The notes: generated from the letters alone by a model not told the origin. A stretch of 7,614 nucleotides of DNA from Chryseobacterium sp. UBA6632 (GCA_002455915.1 DKLU01000444.1:1-7614), one strand, 5' to 3'; shown: positions 1 to 7,417, numbered from the stretch's first letter. Numbers and translations are program-made.

Positions 1-30
1 AAATAGCTCCTAAAAAAAATCATAAAAATA

Positions 31-52
31 AAAGCGAACCGAAGTCCGCTTT
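31..52 (-). terminator. Rho-independent terminator of the SDR gene, UUCG tetraloop
   Basis: Read on the minus strand, a 9-bp stem (AAAGCGGAC with GTTCGCTTT) closes a TTCG loop with a C-G closing pair, which is the very stable C(UUCG)G tetraloop. It is followed by TATTTTTATG and then a second run of T. One pair is a G-U wobble that forms only in the minus-strand transcript; on the plus strand the same position is an A-C mismatch. The hairpin is therefore oriented to end the leftward reductase gene, whose stop codon lies about 41 nt upstream. Confidence 0.88.
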
Positions 53-93
53 ATATATTTAAACTAATTTCTACAATCTAGTTTTTGCTTGAA

Positions 94-807
94 TTAAGGG
101 TTTGTAGAAAAAATAGAACCATTGGCAATTAAAGCTCTTCTGTTCATTTTCAGAATATCTCTTACCCATTCTGCAAAATCTTCCGGTTGAAGAACTTTAT
201 CAGGATTTCCATCTGTTAAACCTCCTTGGATAGACATATCTGAAGCAATGGTGCTTGGTGTAAGGGTAATTACTCTAATATTTTGTTTTCTCCATTCTGC
301 CATCATAGACTGAGATAAAGAAACGACTGCTGCTTTTGACGCTGCATACGCAGACATATTCGGTCCGCCTTTCAAACCTGCTGTAGAAGACACGTTTACA
401 ATATCACCTTCACCTTTTGCTTTCATGAAAGGATGAACGGCTTTAGCTGCATAATATACTCCAAAAAGATTGGTTTTAATTACCTGCTCCCAAGTTTCAG
501 AAGGCATATCTTCAATAGAACCGAAATCACCGATTCCTGCATTATTGATTAAAATATCTACACCTCCCAACGTTTCTGCCAATGCGTTGATACCAGCTGT
601 TACCTGAATTTCATTATCTACAGAAAAAACTGCATAAGCTGCATTTACACCCAATTTCTGGATTTCATCAACCGTCATTTTAAGGTTTTCCTCGTTTCTT
701 CCCGTAATGCCAATATTTACTCCTTCATTTGCCAATGCTAAAGCAACCGCTTTACCAAGCCCTCTTCCTCCACCTGTAATGATGGCATTTTTTCCGCTTA
801 TATTCAT
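94..807 (-). CDS. SDR-family oxidoreductase, FabG-like (3-ketoacyl-ACP reductase type)
   Basis: This is a 237-residue classical short-chain dehydrogenase/reductase: a cytoplasmic, single-domain Rossmann-fold enzyme expected to interconvert a carbonyl and an alcohol using NAD(P)(H). Visible motifs are the cofactor glycine motif TGGGRGLG (11-18), NNAG (88-91), and the catalytic tetrad N113, S141, Y154 and K158 (the YxxxK motif, with S-Y spacing as in FabG). R37, just after the second beta strand (TGRN), favours NADP(H). The usual PG after the sixth strand is PS here (184-185), and the C-terminus ends in IFSTNP instead of the GGMYM-like end of housekeeping FabG. It is therefore better called an SDR of unknown substrate than the fatty-acid-synthesis enzyme. 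The ATG at 807 sits 24 nt after a good -7 box. It has its own promoter and terminator and no fatty-acid genes nearby, so it appears monocistronic. Confidence 0.93.
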   Translation of the reverse strand: MNISGKNAIITGGGRGLGKAVALALANEGVNIGITGRNEENLKMTVDEIQKLGVNAAYAVFSVDNEIQVTAGINALAETLGGVDILINNAGIGDFGSIEDMPSETWEQVIKTNLFGVYYAAKAVHPFMKAKGEGDIVNVSSTAGLKGGPNMSAYAASKAAVVSLSQSMMAEWRKQNIRVITLTPSTIASDMSIQGGLTDGNPDKVLQPEDFAEWVRDILKMNRRALIANGSIFSTNP

Positions 808-831
808 ATTGATAGTATTTTATTCGTATTG

Positions 832-860
832 CAAATTTACGAAAGGGATTTTAAAGCAAA
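832..860 (-). promoter_or_regulatory. Bacteroidota-type promoter of the SDR gene
   Basis: On the minus strand, TTTG (857-860) is followed after exactly 17 nt by TAAATTTG (832-839). This matches the Bacteroidota primary-sigma consensus TTTG-N17-19-TAnnTTTG with no mismatch. The -7 box ends 24 nt before the ATG at 807, so transcription should start near 825 with a short leader. No Shine-Dalgarno sequence is seen, as usual in this phylum. Confidence 0.8.
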
Positions 861-918
861 GAAAACGGATCAATGAAAAAGCCTATAATCATTATTAAAT
901 TTAATTTTAAATCAAAAA

Positions 919-945
919 ATGCTTCGACTTTGCTCAGCATGACAT
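919..945. repeat. Short interspersed palindromic repeat (GCTCAGCATGACAT type)
   Basis: This 27-bp motif starts ATGCTTCGAC and ends GCTCAGCATGACAT. The outer ATGCT and AGCAT arms are inverted around a 12-nt centre. Read on the minus strand, the hairpin runs into six T residues, so it could act as a weak secondary terminator. From memory, very similar sequences (TGTCATGCTGAGC...GTCGAAGCAT) recur between genes in many Bacteroidota genomes. Only one copy lies in this window, so the repeat status is recalled and not shown here. Confidence 0.5.
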
Positions 946-979
946 GGTTAATAATAAATCATATTCAAAATAATAAAAA

Positions 980-999
980 CCGACTCCAGATGAAGTCGG
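980..999 (-). terminator. Rho-independent terminator of the susC-susD-phosphoesterase operon
   Basis: On the minus strand an 8-bp stem (CCGACTTC with GGAGTCGG, including one G-U wobble) closes the 4-nt loop ATCT and is followed by TTTTTATTATTTTG. The wobble pair becomes a C-A mismatch on the plus strand, so the structure is built for leftward transcription. It starts about 32 nt after the phosphoesterase stop codon. No comparable hairpin is seen in the two gaps between the operon genes. Confidence 0.88.
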
Positions 1000-1031
1000 C
1001 TCTATTGAAAGTATAGTAAAAAAAATGAAAA

Positions 1032-2615
1032 CTAAGGAATAAGAATTGAGTTTTGAACCTCAAAATCCTCCGCCGCTGAGAACTGATTGCCGTACATATC
1101 CGTCGCTCTTACCTCAACTTTGTGTTTTCCTAGTGTTAATTTATTTCCAAATCCTCCTTCCCAGATGTGCTTAGACATTTCAGGGTTGGAAGGTCTTCTG
1201 CCCGGAAACAGATTTTGTGTAGAATCCCATTTGAATACAGACAGAGCAAAATTCGGGTCAATGGTTTCGTTATAATCCATTGCTTCCCATTTGCCGCCAT
1301 CTATCCTGTATTCTACTTTGTCTTTTTTGCTTCCCATAAAGAAATTCGCCAACACTTTAGCCGAAGTTTTTGATGGGTAAGGAATTACTTTCGGAACATA
1401 CAATTTGATCTGGTAATCTTCCGGTTTTCCGGCCGTTTTATAAGAAACTTTATACTGATCATCATTAAAACTGATGAAAGAATATCCTTTCGCTGTTCCG
1501 TCTCTCATGGTAGAAGTCGGCAATCCTGCTTCGTCTGAAGTTCCAGACCACCAGTCGCCGCAAGTAGTTCCTACATTATATTCATGAAGATCTTTAGCAC
1601 CATTCCAACCTGCTTTTTTTCCGTAAAAAATCTGCTGTTGAATATGTGTGTGAGCTGATAACAACAATGCATTCGGAAACGGACTTAAAAAATCGAACAA
1701 CTTCTGACGATCTGCATTTCTGAAATTATCTTCATTCGTATGCTCCAACGGAATATGGAAAGAAACCACGATCAGTTTATTTTTATCAACCAATTTCAAA
1801 TCGTTTTCGATAAACTGCAACTGATCTTCACGGAAACCGCCCCAATACCCTTTTCCGTCTCTCGGATCGGGATACAAAATATCATCTAAAACGATGAAGT
1901 GAACATTTCCATAATTAAAAGAATAATTGGCAGGGCCGAAAGTCGCTTCAAAAGTTTCATCAGACAGATAATCTTCTTTAGCATCATAATTCATGTCGTG
2001 ATTTCCCATCACATTATACCAAGGCAGCCCGATTTCTTTCATCACATCGGCATAAGGTTTTTGCAGGCTTAAATTATCTCCCACCAAATCACCCAGCGTA
2101 ATTCCGAAAACGGTATTTTTCTTCGTCGTTTTCACTTCATTCACAATCGCTCTTCTAAAATAATCCAGCTGTTTTTCTGTGTAAGGCTGCGGATCTCCGA
2201 AAACCAGAATGTCGAAATTTTTATTTTCATTTTGTTTGTTTAAAGCAAAATTCACTTCTTTCGGAAGCTCACCCGTTGGCGCAGTTCCTTTATATTTAAA
2301 ATCTGCCGGAGAACCTTTTGGCTTATACTGATAATAATATTGAGGCAAATTATTTCCGTTCAATGCCACCTGATAACCTGAAGGCTTGATTACAAAAACC
2401 GTTTGTCCATCTTGGATTGGCAGGCTGTATCTTCCGTTTTTATCAGTTAAAACCACTTGCGCACCGTTGGAAACGGCTACGCCTTCAATTCCTTTTTCAC
2501 GGTTTTCTTTTTTCTGATTTTTATTAAGATCTGCAAAAACATACCCCGAAACTGAAGCCTGAGAAAAAGCCATCGCTGAAATCAATAGGCTTGGCATTAA
2601 AAATTTTATATTCAT
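1032..2615 (-). CDS. Secreted calcineurin-like metallophosphoesterase (MetallophosN-Metallophos-MetallophosC)
   Basis: This 527-residue exported phosphoesterase has a signal peptide at about 1-20 (cleavage near AFSQA). A beta-sandwich N-terminal domain follows at about 22-125, with an SdrD/Cna-B-like stretch: DLNKNQ, then GIEGVAVSNG and TDKNGRYSL. The two-metal catalytic domain spans about 133-335, and a C-terminal domain of the calcineurin-like phosphoesterase C-terminal type spans about 345-520 (VGTTCGDWWSG, RDGTAKGY). Metal-site motifs are GDPQ (D141), GDLVGD (D176), GNHD (N205, H206), H287 and AHTH (H322, H324). The usual DxH histidine is Q143 and the usual GHxH glycine is A321. The rest of the site is intact, so activity on a phosphomonoester or phosphodiester is expected; the substrate is unknown. 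The start chosen is the ATG at 2613-2615, which gives a clean signal peptide. A longer frame to 2735 would run into susD. It lacks its own -7 box, so it is probably co-transcribed with susCD. Confidence 0.92.
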   Translation of the reverse strand: MNIKFLMPSLLISAMAFSQASVSGYVFADLNKNQKKENREKGIEGVAVSNGAQVVLTDKNGRYSLPIQDGQTVFVIKPSGYQVALNGNNLPQYYYQYKPKGSPADFKYKGTAPTGELPKEVNFALNKQNENKNFDILVFGDPQPYTEKQLDYFRRAIVNEVKTTKKNTVFGITLGDLVGDNLSLQKPYADVMKEIGLPWYNVMGNHDMNYDAKEDYLSDETFEATFGPANYSFNYGNVHFIVLDDILYPDPRDGKGYWGGFREDQLQFIENDLKLVDKNKLIVVSFHIPLEHTNEDNFRNADRQKLFDFLSPFPNALLLSAHTHIQQQIFYGKKAGWNGAKDLHEYNVGTTCGDWWSGTSDEAGLPTSTMRDGTAKGYSFISFNDDQYKVSYKTAGKPEDYQIKLYVPKVIPYPSKTSAKVLANFFMGSKKDKVEYRIDGGKWEAMDYNETIDPNFALSVFKWDSTQNLFPGRRPSNPEMSKHIWEGGFGNKLTLGKHKVEVRATDMYGNQFSAAEDFEVQNSILIP

Positions 2616-2661
2616 GTTGATTTTTAAAATAATTAAGATTAAATAATTGATAAATTGAGGA

Positions 2662-4110
2662 TTACTGATTCCACCACATTTTTGTGTTGATGTTGTCACC
2701 GCCCATATTTTGAGAAGCCGTGACATAATTATCATAATTCTGGACTTTTGTTACCGTAGGATAAGGCATTCTCTGAGGCATTTTAGCATCATTCATCAGG
2801 CCTCCGTTATTTGGCAACACAGGGAAACCTGTTCTTCTCTGCTCGTACCATTGCTGATGATCTACAAAGAAAAGCGCCACATATTTCTGAAGCATAATTC
2901 TTTCCAGCGTATTATTGTAAGCTACTTTAGGATTTGTGAAATAGTTTGCCGGAAATGTAGCTCCCCATTGCTCTACAGTTGCTTTTACTCCATTTTCATA
3001 GAAAGTCTGAGCGCTTCCTGTAATAATTCCTTTATAAGCCAATTCATCAAGGATAAACTGAAGTTCAGCATACGGCATCACCAAAATTTTTAATGGTGCT
3101 TTTGCTAAATTCTGATTTAAATTAGATGGCTGATAATCAAAACTTGTTCCCAAAGCATATCCGGAAGGCGCGCCTTTGTAACCAATATTTGCATTTCCGG
3201 GAATTGATTTTGCCTGTGTAAAGAACAAACTCAATCTAGGATCATTATTATCAACCAAAGTCTGAGTAAAGAAACCTCCCGAAGCCCTGTAAGCCGTAAA
3301 ATCCTGAGGTCTTGCAATCGGTGGCAATAACGGCGCAACTCCTGAAATATCCAATGTTGCTCCATCCGCATTATTCTGAAAAATCGGATGACCGGTAGGA
3401 TCGTTTACAATTTCATTAATTCTTTCATTCACATTAACCTCTACATTTTTCTTTAAAATTCTTGTTAATAATCTTAACGAAAGAGAATTACAGAATTTTT
3501 TCCACTTTACAATTCCTGCAGTGCTGGCGTTTGCCTGAAAGAAAATATCGCTTTCACTTAACATTTTTGTGGTGTCGAAAAGGGTATTTGCTTCTTTCAA
3601 ATCATCCAAAAGAAACAGATAAATATCTTTTTGTTTATCATATTTCGGTCTCATGATGCCTTCTTCAAGACGCAGAGCTTCCGTCATCGGAACATCACCA
3701 AATGCATCGGTAAGATTTGCCATGATCCAGGCATTCAAAACCTTTGAAATAGCCAGATAATTATTATTATTTTCTTTTTTTGCGGCTTCATTCAGTTCTT
3801 TTACTTGTTTAAGCCATTTATAACTCGTATTCCAGTATCCGTTTCCTGTACTTTCCGTAAGATAGTAACGGCTTACGGTAGCTCCTTCATTAGGAAAAGG
3901 AAGCGCCACCTGCATGATATCAAAAGTGAAATCATCTGCCCTGTTGTATCCGTAAGATCCCATTTCATACTGAATCGGAACCAAAAAACTTCCCACAGAA
4001 GGTTCTTTTATTTTGCTGGTATCTGTGTTGATCTCTTCAAAGCTTCGTTCACAAGAATTAAAGCTGAAAACTGAAAGCGCAATAACGGTTGATAAAAATA
4101 TTTTTTTCAT
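2662..4110 (-). CDS. SusD/RagB-family nutrient-binding outer-membrane lipoprotein (SusD-like_2 group)
   Basis: This 482-residue surface lipoprotein is the partner of the SusC-like transporter. It acts as the hinged lid that binds ligand at the outer face of the outer membrane. A lipoprotein signal peptide ends at C20 (FNSC). The acidic residues E21, E25 and E26 after it suit surface export in Bacteroidota. Hallmarks of the SusD-like_2 family (PF12771) appear in order: EEINTD near 25-30, LNAWIMANLTDAFGDVPMTEA at about 125-145, DIYLFLLDDLKEA at 162-174, KWKKFCNSLSLRLLTRI at 202-218, MPYAELQFILDELAYKG at 345-361, and WYEQRRTGFPVLP near 421-433. Length is normal for the family. The ATG at 4110 is 7 nt after the susC stop, indicating translational linkage. 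These families cannot be assigned a ligand from sequence alone. Confidence 0.95.
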   Translation of the reverse strand: MKKIFLSTVIALSVFSFNSCERSFEEINTDTSKIKEPSVGSFLVPIQYEMGSYGYNRADDFTFDIMQVALPFPNEGATVSRYYLTESTGNGYWNTSYKWLKQVKELNEAAKKENNNNYLAISKVLNAWIMANLTDAFGDVPMTEALRLEEGIMRPKYDKQKDIYLFLLDDLKEANTLFDTTKMLSESDIFFQANASTAGIVKWKKFCNSLSLRLLTRILKKNVEVNVNERINEIVNDPTGHPIFQNNADGATLDISGVAPLLPPIARPQDFTAYRASGGFFTQTLVDNNDPRLSLFFTQAKSIPGNANIGYKGAPSGYALGTSFDYQPSNLNQNLAKAPLKILVMPYAELQFILDELAYKGIITGSAQTFYENGVKATVEQWGATFPANYFTNPKVAYNNTLERIMLQKYVALFFVDHQQWYEQRRTGFPVLPNNGGLMNDAKMPQRMPYPTVTKVQNYDNYVTASQNMGGDNINTKMWWNQ

Positions 4111-4117
4111 GATGATC

Positions 4118-7096
4118 TTAGAATTTTAAATTAACTTGAAAACCGACAGTTCTTGCCGATGGCAGCTGACCAATTTCAGCACCCGGCGTAATCGTAGAAT
4201 CGTTAAGCGCGGCAACTTCCGGATCGAACATTGGGAATTTCGTCCACATCCAAAGGTTTTTACCGAAAACGGCTAACGTAAGCTCCGTTAATTTCAAAGG
4301 AGCAATCACATCTTTTGAGAATGAATACGCAATTCTTGCATCTCTTAGCTTGATGAAGGAAGTATCAAAAGTATTGGTTTCTATATTTGCTCTTCTGTAA
4401 TAATCAGCGTAATACGCTGATAAACCTACCGCTTTAGTATTCGGGCTATAAGTTCCGTCTGCATTTTGGATCACACCTTCTCCCACGATCATTCCGTTTG
4501 GATTATCTCTTCCCATTAATGTATGTTCAAGCTTACCTTGCTCAGACATTTTGTGATGGGTTTGAGAATATGCCATTCCACCATATTGCCCATCGAAAGA
4601 GAAACTGATCTGCCAGTTTTTAATTTTAAAATCATTCTGGAAACCGGCTCTCCATTTCGGGAAAGCATTTCCTACTTTTTCTACTCTGTCGGGTCTTGCA
4701 GGAAGACCTGTTGTTTGATCATACACGACATCTCCGTTGGCATTTCTTACTAATTTAAATCCATATAAATCTCCTAAAGAACCACCAACACTCGCATTAT
4801 AATACAATACACCCGCAACTGTGGAAATTGTATAGTAACTTTCACCCGCAAATTCTTCAGGTAAGGTTAAAATTTCGTTTCGGTTTAAATTCCAGTTTGC
4901 TGAAATATTCCAGCTGAAATTTTTTGTTTTGAAAGGCATCGCATTCAAAGTCATTTCAAGCCCTCGGTTTCTTACTTTTCCGGCATTAATAATTCTGTTG
5001 GAATATCCGGATTCCAATAATGTAGGAATTGTAATAATTTGATTATCGGTATCATTCTGATAAAGCGTTACATTATAACTCAATCTGTTTTTCAATACAG
5101 AAAAATCCATCCCGGCTTCAATATTCGTATTATCTTCAGGCTTCAATAAAGGATTTGGATACGTTCCCGGTGTTAAAACCGAGCCAATAAAATCACTTGG
5201 CGTATAATATTTATCCAACTGATAAGGAAGCCCGGCAACTCCTACTTTCGCCCAAGAAGCTCGTAATTTCCAATAATTAAAAGTAGGACTTGATAATTTG
5301 AATATATCTGAAAGAATAAAACTTGTACTCACAGACGGATAAAAGAATGATCTGTACTGAACGGGAAGTGTGCTGCTCCAGTCGTTTCTTCCGGTTACAT
5401 CCAAGAATACTACATTATCATAATTTGCACTCACCAAACCATATATTGAATTGGTCTGTTGATCGTTTGGCCTCGGAACTTTTGTGATTAAAGAGATCGC
5501 ATTATTCAAACTGTAATCTCCCACAACTTTCAATCCTTCCGCGCGGTAATCATTCATCACGTATTCATTGTAACGAATACTTGCTCCGGCGTTGGCTGTA
5601 ATATTAAATTTGTTGAAATCTTTTTTATAGGTGAATAACAAATCATTATTAAATTCATTATTCCTTATATATTGTTCTCTATAAAACCCTTTCAGGTAAT
5701 TCGCAGAGCTGTAAGGTCTTTTTGTTGTTCTTTCCTCATCCAGCATTTCGATTCCTGATCTTAACATCAAACTGAAGTTTTTGCTAAAATCATACGTTGC
5801 CGAAATATTTCCCGTGATCATTTTTTTCTGAACACCATTCAGCATTTGATAAGCAATTAAATAAGGGTTATCAATAAAACTGCTGAACGGGTGAATTTGG
5901 TCTACCTGATCCTGCCCTGGTTTCCAAAGAGGTTTATACCAATTTAAATCAACATTCGGATTCTGAAAAATCATGAAATAGGAAATCGACTGGTTATTGT
6001 ACCCCGTCGCAGGAAGATTATCACTTTTCGTATTGGCGTAATTGAATTTTGTGGAAACTCTAAACTTATCCGTCACTTTATGATCCAATGAAAACGCTAC
6101 ATTAAAACGGTCGAATCCTGTATTAGGCATCATCCATTTGTTATCCAGATACGTAAGGGAAGCTCTGAAGCTCGTTTTATCGGTACTACTTTCCACAGAA
6201 ACGTTGTTGGAAGAGGTAACACCCGTTTCCCAAAAACCTTTGATATTATCGGTATAAGGTCTCCATAATTGTCTTTCAGCACTTTGCCCTAAAAGATTAG
6301 GATCGTATTGAAAATAATACTGTCCATTGAATTTCGGCCCGAAAGCACTACTGGTTCCTCCCGTACTTACGCCATCTGCAGAAGCTCCGTAAGAATAGAA
6401 AAATTCTCCGGCAGAATTTTTGGCTAAAGTTCCCTGACCATATTCATACTGATAATCCGGCCATTTTAATACAGAATCGTAGCTTAATGAAGAGTTGAAG
6501 GAAACGCGAAGTCTTCCGTTTTTACCCTTTCCTGATTTTGTGGTTATCATTAACGCTCCGTTCGCCGCTCTTGATCCGTACAATGCAGCTGCAGAAGCTC
6601 CTTTTAGCACTGTTACCGATTCAATATCATCGGGGTTGATGCTGTTAAGACCATTTCCCAAGTCAATAGGAAGATCTCCTCCGGTTCCGGCACCGTACGC
6701 CGCAGTTCCAGTCCCTGTGGTTGAATTACTCAAAGGAACGCCGTCTACCACGATAAGCGCATAGTTTCCGTCCAGGCTAAAGGATTTTTCTCCTCTTAAA
6801 GTAATTCTTGAAGAACTCAATGGTCCAGCTCCCGCCGTTTGAATTTTTAATCCGGCTACACGACCTTCAAGACCCTGCGCCCAGTTGTTGTTTTGAATGT
6901 TTTCAAAAATCTCAGAATCTACCTTTTCAGCAACGTAACCAAGGGATTTATCTTGCCTTTTAATTCCCAAAGCTGTTACCACCACCTCATCAATGTTTTT
7001 AATAGTGTCTCTTTTAGCTTTCTGCTGAGCCGCCAGATTGACGCTGACTAATCCTAACAGCGACAAAACCAGCACCTTTTGTGTCTCTTTACGCAT
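4118..7096 (-). CDS. SusC/RagA-family TonB-dependent outer-membrane transporter
   Basis: This 992-residue TonB-linked outer-membrane transporter should import the ligand captured by the adjacent SusD-like protein, powered by TonB-ExbBD. It has a signal peptide at 1 to about 24 (ending LAAQ), a TonB-box-like segment IDEVVVTALG (35-44), and a plug domain at about 50-190 with GRVAGLKI (78-85), RITLRGEKSF, ALIVVDGVPL (113-122) and the SusC signature IESVTVLKGASAAALYG (158-174). A large beta-barrel follows, ending in LPSARTVGFQVNLKF with a terminal Phe. The N-terminal carboxypeptidase-regulatory-like domain common in Bacteroides SusC proteins is absent, so the TonB box directly follows the signal peptide. 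From memory this short form is frequent in Chryseobacterium and is not a truncation. The start chosen is the ATG at 7094-7096. A TTG two codons upstream (7100-7102) keeps the frame but is less likely. This is the first gene of the operon. Confidence 0.95.
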   Translation of the reverse strand: MRKETQKVLVLSLLGLVSVNLAAQQKAKRDTIKNIDEVVVTALGIKRQDKSLGYVAEKVDSEIFENIQNNNWAQGLEGRVAGLKIQTAGAGPLSSSRITLRGEKSFSLDGNYALIVVDGVPLSNSTTGTGTAAYGAGTGGDLPIDLGNGLNSINPDDIESVTVLKGASAAALYGSRAANGALMITTKSGKGKNGRLRVSFNSSLSYDSVLKWPDYQYEYGQGTLAKNSAGEFFYSYGASADGVSTGGTSSAFGPKFNGQYYFQYDPNLLGQSAERQLWRPYTDNIKGFWETGVTSSNNVSVESSTDKTSFRASLTYLDNKWMMPNTGFDRFNVAFSLDHKVTDKFRVSTKFNYANTKSDNLPATGYNNQSISYFMIFQNPNVDLNWYKPLWKPGQDQVDQIHPFSSFIDNPYLIAYQMLNGVQKKMITGNISATYDFSKNFSLMLRSGIEMLDEERTTKRPYSSANYLKGFYREQYIRNNEFNNDLLFTYKKDFNKFNITANAGASIRYNEYVMNDYRAEGLKVVGDYSLNNAISLITKVPRPNDQQTNSIYGLVSANYDNVVFLDVTGRNDWSSTLPVQYRSFFYPSVSTSFILSDIFKLSSPTFNYWKLRASWAKVGVAGLPYQLDKYYTPSDFIGSVLTPGTYPNPLLKPEDNTNIEAGMDFSVLKNRLSYNVTLYQNDTDNQIITIPTLLESGYSNRIINAGKVRNRGLEMTLNAMPFKTKNFSWNISANWNLNRNEILTLPEEFAGESYYTISTVAGVLYYNASVGGSLGDLYGFKLVRNANGDVVYDQTTGLPARPDRVEKVGNAFPKWRAGFQNDFKIKNWQISFSFDGQYGGMAYSQTHHKMSEQGKLEHTLMGRDNPNGMIVGEGVIQNADGTYSPNTKAVGLSAYYADYYRRANIETNTFDTSFIKLRDARIAYSFSKDVIAPLKLTELTLAVFGKNLWMWTKFPMFDPEVAALNDSTITPGAEIGQLPSARTVGFQVNLKF

Positions 7097-7112
7097 ATCC
7101 AATTTGTTTGCG

Positions 7113-7120
7113 CAAAATTA
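7113..7120 (-). promoter_or_regulatory. Putative -7 box of the susC operon promoter
   Basis: TAATTTTG on the minus strand matches the Bacteroidota -7 consensus TAnnTTTG and lies 16 nt upstream of the susC ATG, which also supports the ATG at 7096. No TTG or TTTG element is found 17-19 nt further upstream. That spacing falls at the edge of a pair of direct repeats (7140-7160), so this looks like an activator-dependent promoter. A promoter for an ECF sigma factor cannot be excluded. Confidence 0.55.
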
Positions 7121-7139
7121 AAACGACATTACGGTTATG

Positions 7140-7160
7140 GTTTTAACATCGTTTTAACAT
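7140..7160. promoter_or_regulatory. Candidate operator: two 11-bp-phased direct repeats (GTTTTAACAT), Pho-box-like
   Basis: The plus strand has GTTTTAACAT at 7140-7149 and again at 7151-7160, a perfect 10-bp direct repeat with an 11-bp period, so both copies face the same side of the helix. The core is TTAACA-N5-TTAACA. This matches the TTAACA repeats, spaced about 5 bp, bound by Bacillus PhoP, and the 11-bp half-site period of E. coli PhoB boxes. It lies 19 bp upstream of the -7 box, in the place of the missing -33 element, as at activator-dependent promoters. Pho control is inferred from this and from the phosphoesterase in the operon. The region is AT-rich, so chance is possible. Confidence 0.4.
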
Positions 7161-7417
7161 TTATTAAAGAATTATTAAACGACATATTAATTTATTATTA
7201 ATCAAATTACATACATATTTGGTTAGCAATAGATTAAAATAATTAAGCATTTTTAATACAAATGGTTAACATTATTTATCTAACTTTATCATCTGGCTCT
7301 TGTTAAATACCACATTACAGGTTAAATGAATATATTTCAAATGATTAACACTTAACCTATCTAAAATTACAGCGTTTTTTAATCATTTTGATGAAATTCA
7401 ATTAATTTAAAACCTAT
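7161..7417. other. AT-rich intergenic stretch with scattered TTAAC/GTTAA motifs, no gene
   Basis: No convincing coding frame or RNA gene is seen. A second copy of AAACGACAT (7177-7185) repeats the one at 7121-7129 beside the -7 box. TTAAC or its complement GTTAA occurs at 7265-7270 (palindromic GTTAAC), 7302-7306, 7321-7325, 7345-7349 and 7352-7356. An inverted pair AGGTTAA (7319-7325) and TTAACCT (7352-7358) brackets a 26-bp AT-rich spacer. These could be regulator sites for the operon, or simply AT-rich background. Confidence 0.35.

Noticed and set aside
707..898. Plus-strand open frame of 63 codons.
   Set aside because: It is antisense to the conserved N-terminal glycine motif of the SDR gene and covers its promoter. 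No recognisable protein.
2616..2735. A 40-residue N-terminal extension of the phosphoesterase frame, starting at 2735.
   Set aside because: It overlaps the 3' end of susD in another frame, and the extension does not look like a signal peptide. The internal ATG at 2615 gives a typical one.
6495..6764. Plus-strand open frame of 89 codons, and similar ones at 2710-3093, 3805-4074 and 4523-4753.
   Set aside because: All are antisense shadows inside the strongly conserved susC or susD coding regions, with no plausible promoter or family resemblance.
4118..7096. SusC as a truncated gene because it lacks the N-terminal carboxypeptidase-regulatory-like domain.
   Set aside because: Signal peptide, TonB-box-like segment, plug and complete barrel with terminal Phe are all present. 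The short form is common in flavobacteria.
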